Below the pieces are notes generated by a model, which ran no database searches, was not told where the DNA came from, and saw only the letters and a list, made by a program, of their open reading frames with translations. The position numbers and the translations under genes are program-made. Below, one piece after another: positions 12,712 through 22,926 of a DNA stretch of 64,000 nucleotides (position 1 is its first letter; each line of letters starts with the position of its first letter). The DNA lies in the NCBI GenBank assembly GCA_014529385.2, contig CM043949.1, positions 110,079,977-110,143,976 on the forward strand, written 5' to 3'. The stretch comes from Adiantum capillus-veneris. Its lineage: Eukaryota; Streptophyta; Polypodiopsida; Polypodiales; Pteridaceae.

Positions 12712-13163
12712 CATTAGGCAAAATTTGGACTCACAAAGGGGCCCTTTAAGGAGTTTGACTTTACCTCTCTCTACCAAAATGGGTGCATGGATAAATTTTT
12801 GCAAACAAACTCCAAAGTTGGCAGAGGTTTGACAGTTAGAATGTCCTCTTCAAGCTCTATCTACTGATATATAGCATGCCATGAGATTCCTCATATTTTA
12901 GAAGATTCTTTTTTTAATTCACCTATGATGTAACAACTCTATCGGAATCTAAGTGAATCAAAAACAGAATCTTCTAAAATATGAGGAATCTCATGGCATG
13001 CTATATATCAGTAGATAGAGCTTGAAGAGGACATTCTAACTGTCAAACATCCGCCAACTTTGGAGTTTGTTTGCAAAAATTTATCCATGCGTTCGTTTTG
13101 GTAGAGAGAGGTAAAGTCAAACTCCTTAAAGGGCCCCTTTGTGAGTCCAAATTTTGCCTAATG
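12712..13163. repeat. Large inverted repeat: two 198-bp arms, 56-bp loop
   Basis: Positions 12712-12909 and 12966-13163 are reverse complements of equal length. I count only a handful of mismatches, mostly near 12780-12790 and 12825-12835 and their partners. The loop (12910-12965) is AT-rich. There are no TSDs or TIR-like ends at the outer borders, so this is not an obvious MITE. It looks like a local inverted duplication. A transcript would fold into a long hairpin. Confidence 0.9.
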
Positions 13164-13781
13164 CTTCTTGATGCATGTCATTTGGAAGATTTACTTGAAA
13201 TGTTCTATGAATGTTGTTATATCTTTGCTTGTTAGTTGAAAACCTTGCATGTAGCTCGATTAATGTGATGATTAATTCCATGACCTGGGTGTTCTCACCT
13301 AAACATCTAAACAGCAGCTAAGTGCAGGCTTAGGTGCACCTCACCCATGGCCAAGCAAGTGCATGCTCCTTGTATTTCTACGGCAAGATGGTTATGCTCA
13401 TTAAAATCCATTTTGTTCCATTGTGTGCTTGGAGGCCATTGTCCTGATTAAAAAAATTGTGCAATATTAAGATAAATATATAGTGGCTAGGAGGTCCAAT
13501 TTTAATAGTTCAAGCATGGAAAAATCTTGTGGTGGCTATGGTGCAAGAGACAAAAGAATGCCTAGAATGAGCTGGTTGTTGAATAAATTTGAACAAGCAG
13601 ATGCCGGAGATCATTTGCCAAACTTTATGGTAATGGGCTTTTGGTTTTAGTAGAGCCACGCATGGATGCATGTTAGCTACCATGCAACCAATATTGATCT
13701 AAAACAACAAGGCAAGAAATCTTGGCTGCTATTGGTTTCTTAGTTTTAAATGAGCAATCAGAACATGGGGGGAGATAAGAG

Positions 13782-13873
<92 letters not shown>

Positions 13874-14110
13874 TTCTTGTGCTATATCCTATTCATGTAG
13901 GCATGCATCATTTTTTATCAGTTTTTTCTCTAGCATTGATGAGGAGATAATTAATTGTGGGAGAGGAGAAATTCTACTAAATGTGCATATTACTAGGCAG
14001 GCCTTGTGATTTTATCACTTGTTAACCAAACATGCTTCTTTGTCTTTGTTTTTGCTTTGCATTTTGTGTCCACATCAAAGAGTGCACATTACACTTTCCA
14101 GGCCATTCAT
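13164..14110. other. No supported gene; long (AG)n at 13785-13870
   Basis: Unassigned sequence with an 86-bp (AG)n tract. No domain-bearing ORF. Confidence 0.5.
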
Positions 14111-14466
14111 CCTCTGGGCATCATGTTAGCACATTTCAACAAGAAGCATAATGCTTGTATTATTTGCTATCTAGCTCATCAATTCCAATCCCCACATTCC
14201 ATTTGCAATTGTGGCTTGGTCTCATATGCAATGTGTTCCTATTGTTGGATGTGGTTGGCCTTTGCATGAGGTGTTTTCTCAGCATGATCCTTTGGGAATC
14301 ATGTTACCACATTTCAACAAGAAGCATAATACTTGTGTTATTTTCAAGCTAGCTCATTGATTCCAATCCCCACAATCCATTTGCAATTGTGGCTTGGTCT
14401 CATATGCAATATGTTCCTATTTGTTGGATGTGGTTGGCCTCTGCATGAGGTGTTTTCTCAGCATGA
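14111..14466. repeat. Tandem duplication, unit about 178 bp
   Basis: The block beginning CCTCTGGGCATCATGTTA (14111) recurs as CCTTTGGGAATCATGTTA (14289). Both copies continue through CATTTCAACAAGAAGCATAA, CCATTTGCAATTGTGGCTTG and GAGGTGTTTTCTCAGCATGA. Noncoding as far as I can tell. Confidence 0.85.
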
Positions 14467-14768
14467 GATTCCTCCTTGAGTTTCTTGTTTTGATTCCCAC
14501 ATGCTTTGCAAAGAGAAACTTTTTAGCTCATAAGAGGCCATGGAAGGTTGGCCCATGGAATAGCATGTCCGGCTTTACGTACACCAGCCTGCAATATGCC
14601 AACACAGCGAGAAAACATCATCCCAGCTTGATAGATGATATTGCTCCCATCAAGTCAATTGTCGTCGCTTCTTGAAATGAAGGTTGTGACCTCACAAAGG
14701 TTGTGAGATCACAACCTTCTTGAAATGAAGCTTGTGACCTCGCAAAGCTTTTCAAATCACCTACTGCT

Positions 14769-14990
14769 TTGCATGAAATTGAAACGGCCAAAGGGGAAGG
14801 ACAATTTCCGATAGGGTCTAAGAAGCTGCTCATGATCATGAGGGATCAAAACCCTTTATTCCAAAGCTTAAACAAAAAAGCTCTAAGCAAGCTAAATAAA
14901 GATGTTGAGATAGCAAACCGTAGAGCTTCCCATGAGGAGTGGATGAAGCATCTTGAAGATGAAGTCGAGCTGCTAAACACTAAAAATACA
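14769..14990 (+). other. Short coiled-coil-like ORF segment of unknown origin
   Basis: The frame reads MHEIETAKGEGQFPIGSKKL and continues with a charged, helical segment (NKDVEIANRRASHEEWMKHL, then EDEVELLN) before running into the Copia A1 LTR region. The composition is protein-like and unlike the microsatellite frames. I do not recognise it. It may be a fragment of a host gene next to the retrotransposon. Confidence 0.25.
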
Positions 14991-15033
14991 CTTAGGATCG
15001 TTGGGGCATTTTTTTCCCTCATTAGGAGGTTTA

Positions 15034-15234
15034 GTGTGAACACACTTAGGACTGTTTGGAGCATCTTTTTCCCTCATTAGGAGGTTTTTTGCCCTATGCA
15101 TCGTATATATGTCTATCATTCTAGGACTAATTGACCTTTCTATATTGCACTAAGCAATATACTCTCTGTTGTGTGCCTTGAGCTTCTTATCTTCTCCAAG
15201 TTGTGTGTGTATCCCTGCAACTCTAATTCCAACA
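15034..15234 (+). repeat. Decayed 5' LTR of Copia element A1
   Basis: From GTGTGAACACACTTAGG to AATTCCAACA it aligns with the family-A LTRs at 18134-18359, 56319-56545 and 62804-63030, but is more diverged. TTGGTATCAGAGCAGG (primer site) follows at 15236. A partial duplicate of its left part lies just upstream (about 14987-15031), so the true left border is uncertain. Confidence 0.75.
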
Positions 15235-15530
15235 ATTGGTATCAGAGCAGGTTGCATCCTCTTGAGCATATTTGTCAGCACTCGCCCCCTCATTTTCTCC
15301 GATTTGGGGGCTGAGCTTTGGTAACAGGTCCATTAATACTTGGGCTCATCGTGGTCTCCATTTCCACTATAGAGGCAATTTTTTCCTTTTGTGCACAATT
15401 TTTTTCAATGCAATTTTCTACAGAACAGGTCCCTTACAATTCTCTTTGAATTATGCTACATAGCACATGTTAGTCCTACTTTGTTTTTCCTCTTTTTGGG
15501 TAGTTTGCACAGCAGGTGCAGTCAATCGTC

Positions 15531-18133
15531 ATGGTTGACAACAACACAAATGTTTTCAAGATGTTTGTTGATGGGGATAACTCCCCAATGTGGATGACAC
15601 ATGTTCTTGTGTCAAAGGGAATTTGGAATGTTGTGCAGTGCACTGATATACGACTTCCTTCCATGGATACATGCTCTATTGAGGATGTTGCAGGTTCTGG
15701 TAGATCGGTTGCTACCAGATTTTTTTGCCTACGGATGAGCAGGCTTGTTGGGATGTTAGAGGTTTGCAAGCTCATGCATTGATTGCATTATCTGTGAAGT
15801 GCACTATTACTCCTCATATTCACTCAACAAGATTAGCAAAACAGGCTTGGGATATTCGGGGTTGATCTTTATGCAAGTTGCAATGAGGCTAAAATTGCAT
15901 TGTTTTGTAAAGATCTAGAATCAAATATTATGCAAGAGGAAGATGACATGGACACTTTTCTTGTTGGTATCGAGGATATTAATTAGAAAATCATTTCTAC
16001 AAGCAAACTCATTTTTGACAGTTCACTTGTGCAGATTGATCTTGATGCATTGTCAAATTCTTACTAGACTTTTGCTAGTACCTGGAGACTTATAACCCAA
16101 GGAACCCCCCAAGCTGTCAAGTTTGATGTATTATGCACATTGTTGTTGCAAGAGTCACTTTCAAGAAAAACAGGATTAAACACCATGTTCCTAATGCTTC
16201 TACTAGCAGCACCTCGTCTAGGAATTATGGTAAAAAGAGAAAAAAGAAGATGGGCTACCATTATTGCAAGGATAATGATTACTTGATAAAACAATGTCCT
16301 AAGCTGAATAAAAAAGAGGCCAAGAAGAAAGAGGCTTGATCCACTACAAGTACAAGTTTTGTAGAATCTTGTGGAAAATGAGATTGTGATGTTGATGTAG
16401 ATGAAGAGTGGGCATTTAGTGCACAATATACTTATGATCCTTTTGTCCATGATGCATGTATGTCAATTGCTACAGATTCACATGTGTGTACTTTGATAGT
16501 GGTGCTACATAGCACTTTACTTCACATCTTGTTTACCTCTCTCGAGCATGTCCCTCATGGGAATATGGTCACTTGTGCCAACAATGTCTCTTATTTGGTC
16601 AAGGGAGCTAGAAAGAGTGTGCTAACTTCTGCGGATAGAAATTCTTTCACACTTGTTGAAGCAATTTATGTCCTACAAATCAAAAACAACTTTTTGTTTG
16701 TATCTGCACTTGCAAGACTTGGCCTTGTTGTCGAATTTGTGGATGAGAAATGTATAGTTCATGATCTCAGTTTTGGTGATGAAATAGTTGCATTTGGCAT
16801 TTTGTACCATGGGTTGTATAAGGTCACTATTTATGACAAGTGTGGGCAAAAATTTTCAAATGCATTTGTGGATTTAAAGATTGTTTCAGATGCAAAAACT
16901 TCGGCAGGCATGTTGTGAGCATCTGAATTTTGCGAGTTTGCCGCTTTGCAAAAATCTAATATGGTTGCTTCTTTGCTGCCCCTTGAAGCACCTTCTAAGC
17001 ATGTTTGTGAAGGTTGTATTTTGGGTAAGTTGCAACATTCAAGGTTTCCAAAGGATGGTTCAATAAGGGCTACATGCAGGTTGCAACTTGTACATAGTGA
17101 TGTTTATGGGCGTATGCAAATTCCATCCTTATGCAATGAATTGTACTTTGTGACTTTCATTGATGACTACTCCAGGTATGCATGGCTGTATTTTCTTAAA
17201 TCTAAGGCCGAAGAGTTGATGTGCTTCAAGAAATTTTTTGCTATGGCTAAAAATGTCTCTAAATGTGCTATGGGTACCCTTTGTTCAGATCGACTGGGGG
17301 AGTATTTCTCATGAGTTTAATGCATTTTTGGCTAATTGTGGGATAAAACACCAATGTACAGTGCCATATACACCTCAACAAAATGGTGTTATTGAAAGGA
17401 AATACAGATTGCTCATGGAGAGGGCACGATGTATGGTCAAGAGTCAAGCTTTGCCACATTCATTTTGGATTGAGGCCATCATGTGTGCTACTTATGTATT
17501 TAACAGGTGTCCTACAAAATCTTTGCAATCTATGACTCCTTATGAAGCATGGTAGGATAAGAAGCCAAGTATTGATCACATGTGTATTTTTGGTTTTTTA
17601 GCTTATGCTTTGGTGCCAAAGACGCAGCGCAAAAATTTGGATGATAAGGCTGTTAAATGCATTTTTGTTGGTTACAGTACTGAAAGCAAAGGTTACAGTT
17701 TATAGCATCCGCAAAAAAAATTTATCTTGGTTTCACGAGATGTTGTGTTTGTGGAAGATTCTATTCAACCTTTGTTATCATGTACTAGAGATAATAATGT
17801 AAGCTCACAAGACATTTTTGACACTTTGTTGCCTCTTTTTAATGGTGAAAACTTGAATGTAAATTCCAATGAGGCACATGTACACCCTATGGGGGGTTTT
17901 GAAAATGTTACGGACCAACCTATTACTGATGCAAATGTACTTGTTGTACTTCATGTGGAAAGGACAGAGAATGAGGAGGCTAGAGGTGTGCCAAAATGGC
18001 TAGTGCATACTTTGCATGACAAACAAATGTATGCACCTATGTCTAGCCGTACTTGTTTAGGTTTTCACCATGCATTTTATGCATCATATTGTTATGCTTT
18101 GTCTATGTCTAGTTTATGTGATGAAAAGGAACT
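15531..18133 (+). pseudogene. Copia A1 gag-pol, truncated and frameshifted
   Basis: Gag starts MVDNNTNVFKMFV at 15531. The zinc knuckle survives as YHYCKDNDYLIKQCP (about 16258-16305) with its first Cys lost. The protease loop is visible out of frame (TTTGATAGTGGTGCTACA, about 16487). GAG-pre-integrase and integrase follow: CEGCILGKLQHS, LVHSDV, FIDDYSRYAW, HEFNAFLANCGIKHQC, PYTPQQNGVIERK (16950-17555). The linker before RT ends at SSLCDEKEL. Stops and frameshifts are many. The element is cut at 18133, where the LTR of A2 begins inside what should be the pre-RT region; RT and RNase H are absent. Confidence 0.85.
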
Positions 18134-18359
18134 GTTACCATATACATGTGGTAGTGATGTGTGTGAACACACTAGGACCGCCGGGGCATTTTTTCCATCT
18201 TTAGGAGGTTTTTTTCCCCGAGCATTGTATATACGCCCATCACTCTAGGGCTATATATCTTTCCATTGCACACTAAGTAACAAACTCTCTATTGTGTGCC
18301 TTGAGCTTCCTTAGTCTTCTCCAAGATGTGTGCGTTTATCTGCAACCCTAATTCCAACA
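18134..18359 (+). repeat. 5' LTR of Copia element A2
   Basis: A 226-bp LTR, TGTTACCATATACATG to AATTCCAACA, closely like the two LTRs of A3 (227 bp each). It directly abuts truncated A1 pol on its left, which suggests that A2 inserted into A1. Confidence 0.9.
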
Positions 18360-18361
18360 AT

Positions 18362-18376
18362 TGGTATCAGAGCAGG
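18362..18376 (+). promoter_or_regulatory. Primer-binding site of Copia A2 (initiator tRNA-Met type)
   Basis: TGGTATCAGAGCAGG follows the LTR after two bases. The same site follows the LTRs of A1 and A3. Confidence 0.85.
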
Positions 18377-18723
18377 TTGCGTCCTCCTGGGCTTAGTTGC
18401 CAACTGCTCCAGTACACACGCCCGCTCACTTTCTCTGATTTCAGTGAGCTTTGGCGAGCGTTCACAGGTCGACAAATATTTCGGGTGGACTCGTAGAGCT
18501 CGATCTGCTCAGATTTTTTATTTAGGCTCATTTCCGCCTTCGTTTCCACTACAGGCAGTGCTGCACAAGCTATTTTGTCATTTTGTGCAAAGTTTCTGTC
18601 AGTGCTGTTTTTTGCATAACATGTGCCTTACAGTCTTTTACCGTTTTTGTTATACAACACGTGTTGTTCCCGCTCCGTTTCTCCTATTTTCGGGTAGTTT
18701 TCACATCAGATGCAGCATTTACC

Positions 18724-20693
18724 ATGGCTGACAACAAAAACACAGATGTGTTCAAGATGTTTGTTGTTGAGGACAGGTTGGATGGGGACAATTACCCTAT
18801 GTGGGCTTATATGATGCAACATGTTCTTGTGTCAAAGGGCATCTGGAATATTGTGCACGGCATTGATGTACGTCCTGATTCTGAGGATGTAGGCGATGTT
18901 GAGGATGTTGCAGGTCTTGCTGCAAGGATTGCTGCTGTTAGAGTTGTTTTGCCTACAACAGAACAAGCTCGTTGGGATGTTAAGGATGCGCAGGCTCATG
19001 CATTGATTGCGTTGTCTGTGAAGTGCACCATTGTTCCTCACATCCATTCAGCAAAATCTGCAAAACAGGCTTGGGATATTTTGGCTGGTCTTTATGCAAG
19101 TTGCAATGAGACTAAAATTGCTTTGCTACGTAAAGAGCTGGAGTCAAAGATTATGCATGAGGAGGATGATATGGACACTTTCCTTGCTAGACTTGGACTT
19201 GTAGTCAAATTTGTGGATGACAGATGTACAGTTCATGATCTCAGTTTTGGTGATGAAATTGTTGCATCTGGCCTTTTGTACCGTGGGCTATATAAGCTCA
19301 CTTTGTATGACAAGTGTGGACAAAATTTTGCAAATGCTGTTGCAGATTCAAGGGCTATTTCAGATGCAAAACTTTGGCATGCACGTTTTGGTCATCTCAA
19401 TTTTGTTAGTTTGCTGCGTTTGCAGAAATTTGATATGGTTGCTTCTTTGCCACCTCTTGAAGCACCTGTCAAAAATGTTTGTGAAGGCTGTATTTTGGGT
19501 AAGATGCAACGTTCTAAGTTTCCAAAGGATGGTTCAGCTCAAGCCACATGCAGGTTGCAGCTTGTGCATAGTGATGTTTGTGGGCCCATGCAAACTCCAT
19601 CCTTGGGAAATTACCTGTACTTCGCGACTTTCATTGGTGATTACTCCAGGCATGCATCGGTATTTGTGCTTAAAGCGAAGTCCGAAGTTTTTATGTGCTT
19701 CAAACAATTTCTGGCTATGGCTGAAAATGTCTTGAAATGTACTATGGGAACCCTCCGTTCCGATTGAGGGGGGGAGTATATGTCTCATGAATTTAATGCA
19801 TTTTTGGCTAGTAGTGGGATAAAACACCAATGTACAGTGCCTTATACACCTCATCAAAATGGTGTTGCTGAGAGGAAAAACAGGTCACTGACGGAAATGG
19901 CACGATGTATGGTCAAAAGTCAAGCTTTGCCACATTCTTTTTGGGTTAAGGCCATCATGTGTGCCACTTATGTACTAAATAGGTGTCCTACAAAAGCTTT
20001 GCAATCTATTACTCCTATGAATCATGGCATGATAGAAAGCCTTCTATTGAGCACATGCGTGTTTTTGGTTGTTTGGCATATGCTTTGGTGCCACAAACAT
20101 AGCGTAGAAAATTGGATGATAAGGCTGTCAAATGTATTTTTGTTGGTTATAGTGCTGAAAGCAAAGGTTACAGGTTGTATCATCCGCAAACAAAACGTAT
20201 TCTGGTTTCACGAGATGTAGTGTTTCTGGAAGATTCTGTTCAGCCCTTGTTGTCATGTACTAGAGACAATAATGTAAGCTCGCATGACATTTATGACACT
20301 TTGTTGCCTCTTTTCAGTGGTGGAAATACGAATGTAAGTTCCAATGAGGCAAATGTACTGCCTATGGGGGTTTCTGAAAATGTTATAGATCAGCCTATTA
20401 CTGATGCAGATATACATGATGTACTTGATGAGGAAAGGGTTGAAAATGAGCAGGCTAGAGGTATGCCAAAATGGCTGGTGCACACTTTGCGTGACAGTAA
20501 ATTGGATGCACCTTTGTCTAGTCGTACTCATTCAGGCTCTCGCCATGCATCTTATGCATTAGATTGTTATGATTTGGCTGTGTCTAGCTTACATGATGTT
20601 GAGGAGCTTCTGTCTTTTGATGAAGCACAAAATTCAGAAAATTGGATGGCTGCCATGCAATCAAAATATGATGCACTTATAGAAAATGACACA
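18724..20693 (+). pseudogene. Copia A2 gag-pol with internal deletion, cut by the CACTA insertion
   Basis: An ATG at 18724 starts MADNKNTDVFKMFVVEDRLD. Gag runs in frame to MDTFLA (about 19190) and continues directly as RLGLVVKFVDDRC, the pre-integrase segment. Gag C-terminus, zinc knuckle and protease, all present in A3, are missing; CTTGCTAG marks the junction. Integrase follows: WHARFGHLNF, CEGCILGKMQRSKF, LVHSDVCGPM, then RSD and a stop at 19765-19767 where A3 has SDPGGEY. After the stop it reads HEFNAFLASSGIKHQ, then a frameshift near 20015, then the linker VFGCLAYALVP to DALIENDT (20690). The reading frame is split there by the CACTA transposon. The deletion and stop make this copy non-functional on its own. 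Confidence 0.9.
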
Positions 20694-20761
20694 CACTACA
20701 AGAGGTTGTGTGCTCTTGTGACGCTGTTAGCAACAAAAATACACTGGGTTTTTATAACCCC

Positions 20762-20910
20762 CGACGTCCCTACAACCATCGCTATATGCGTCGCTATATA
20801 GAGACGCTCATAGCGACGGTCATAGCGATGTTTACACAGAAGTCTATAGCGACGCTCATAGCGATGCTACAGAGCCATAAATAGCGACGGTTATAGCGAC
20901 GCCCGAGAGA
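20762..20910. repeat. Left subterminal repeats of the CACTA element
   Basis: Around eight copies of GCGACG or GCGATG cores, mostly ATAGCGACG and its complement, occur in about 140 bp in both orientations. In En/Spm such subterminal repeats are TnpA binding sites, so by analogy these are the candidate sites for the TnpA-like product encoded nearby. Confidence 0.75.
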
Positions 20911-21056
20911 ATTTTTTTTTGGTGACAAGGCATTGAATGCCCTGCCACCCATCAACCATATTGTACTTGATTCACTTTTTAAAAAAAGTGCAAGGGTAGA
21001 TAATAGACCCAAAATAGTCACCCACAAGACGCATTGTTTGCAAAATTGACAAGCGT

Positions 21057-21170
21057 AAAATTGACAATTGTACACATCATAGGCAAAATGAATTGATTGG
21101 CAAATGTAATAATGACAATTGTACAACATCATAGGCATAAAGAATTGATTGGCAAAATGAACTGCGGTGA
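21057..21170. repeat. Short tandem duplication inside the CACTA element
   Basis: GACAATTGTAC-ACATCATAGGC followed by AATTGATTGGCAAA occurs twice with a period of about 51 bp. It lies between the TnpA-like gene and the left terminus. Confidence 0.7.
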
Positions 21171-21282
21171 CAAATGTAATAATATACATGGTTCAAAAAG
21201 ACGTATAAAATCCGTCTCATGATACATAAGCTATGAGAAACCCTAAACTAATGCTATCTAGCTACGGCTAAACTGACGTCAT

Positions 21283-22588
21283 CTAGTCAGACGTCTCATC
21301 GCGTCCAAGCGCCGTATCTGTCGGATTCTGCAAAAAAAGACAATAAGACAGCTTTCAGTAAGTATAAACATATAAGGACATTTATAAACAATACAAAAAA
21401 TAGAAAAGAGTAAACCCTAATACTAACCATGCCGCCGCGAGAACTGAGAATGTCCATCAGGGCATTTAAGCCCTTCCTGCCTGCGTACTCGCGCTCGTAC
21501 GGTGTGGGATCACGTCCTGTCATCGACCACTGTCAAAAAATTCAAAGAATTCATTATGTTAGAATTAAAAAACTCATAAACCCTAAACTATCGAACATAA
21601 AGAGCAATGCGAAAACACTTACAAAATCGGCCTCAAATGATGCCTATCCACCGCTCCCCAAGTGGTGCGAGCTCCCTGCCTCTACTCGCGCTCTGGCTGC
21701 ATCCTTTTGTTGCTTCCACTTGTCGGGATTCTCGCGCGCTGCTTTCTTCGCATTCTTCCAATCTTCTTTGGCGAGCCAATCTAGCCTGTTCCACCCATGC
21801 TTGATTGCTTTTTGCACTTTGGAACGCTTGTGTTTGCAATATTCGCGCATTCGAATCTTCATCAGGTCTTCATTGAAGCGCTGATCCGGTGTTGGAACGG
21901 GAAACTCATCATGAAGTATGCTGATGACTCTATCTTTTAAATCACTTGGTACTTCACTCCATTTGTTTAGTATGTAGTGTCTAAACAGCTGAGAGCAAAG
22001 ACCACGCATGCGCGAGATCACCTTCTTGCCATCATCATCCATGATGATGCCGTCGCTGAAGTCGACGGAGTAAGGCAAGCCCTCTGGCCGGTGACGCGTG
22101 AACCTAGGTGTCCCAGCAGGGGTCTCTAGCGGCGTGTCGATGGGGGTACGGACCTCAGGTGTCTCCACCGGCGTCTGGGCCCCGAAGCGAGGAGTGTCGA
22201 GTGGGGTGGCTCCTGGCGGAGTAGGTAGAGGTGTGTAGCTGCTAGGAACAATCAGCCGCGCAAAACCTGGCGTAGATGGCGATGCTGTGGCTGGTGTGGG
22301 GGCGGGCAAAGAAGGGGAGGGTAAAGAGCCTCTTCGAACAGGCGGTGTGGAGGCATCGGCGGCGGAATCCCCACAACAACCGCCACCGCCACCACTAGAG
22401 CGCCGGTGTCTAGACGAGTGTGAAGCTCGTCTCATCGACTCCGAAGCTTCGGAGCGCGCTGAATGCTCCGAAATAGAGGGAGATGCGGATGGAGTAGGAA
22501 CGCGCAATGATGCGCCAGAGCGATGACGCTCCACGTACCACTGTCTCTGCTGCGGTGACAAAGAAGAAAGAAACTCCTCATCATCCAT
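21283..22588 (-). pseudogene. TnpA-like CACTA accessory protein (Transposase_24 type), three exons
   Basis: Exon 1 is 22588-21623 and starts MDDEEFLSSLSPQQRQWYVE. It lies just after an acceptor-like TTTAATGCAG, so a 5' noncoding exon is likely. Exon 2 is 21529-21428 and exon 3 is 21327-21283 (NPTDTALGRDETSD, stop). Introns have GT...AG ends (GTAAGT/TTGACAG, GTTAGT/TTTGCAG) and keep phase 0. The N-terminus is Ser/Pro/Thr-rich with TP repeats. The middle (WSEVPSDLKDRVISILHDEF, then IKHGWNRL, then NPDKWKQQKDAA) resembles the Transposase_24 family of plant En/Spm elements, DNA-binding partners of the transposase. One in-frame TAG (21644-21646) interrupts exon 1 shortly before its donor; otherwise the 370-codon reading is open. 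The intron model is my inference. Confidence 0.8.
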
Positions 22589-22926
22589 ACCTGCATTAAA
22601 CACACGAATATTTAAACTTAATATTGAATGAATAGAGTAGACATGAATGACGCAAAGACCATTAAATACAATGACGTAATGACGCATATAAATACAATGA
22701 CGCAATGAATTGAGTGATAGAAGAGGCAAGTCGAAAACTCAGAATTTTCAATCAAAAGATATGAGCGCGAGTAGAAAAGAGCGTTATACACCATGGAAGG
22801 TACTTAGAGAGCCAGAGCTTTTACAACACGGAGCAAAATTGTTCAAATACAATATTTGTGGCTTTAAGAGATCTCTCTCTCATCCTCGCATAACTCAACA
22901 TAACTTCCTATATCTATATAGAGCTC

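Noticed and set aside
12712..13163. Inverted repeat as a MITE
   Set aside because: No target duplication at the outer ends and arms are far longer than the loop; fits a local inverted duplication better.
22287..22526. Plus-strand ORF opposite the TnpA-like gene
   Set aside because: GC-rich shadow of the Pro/Ser-rich minus-strand exon.
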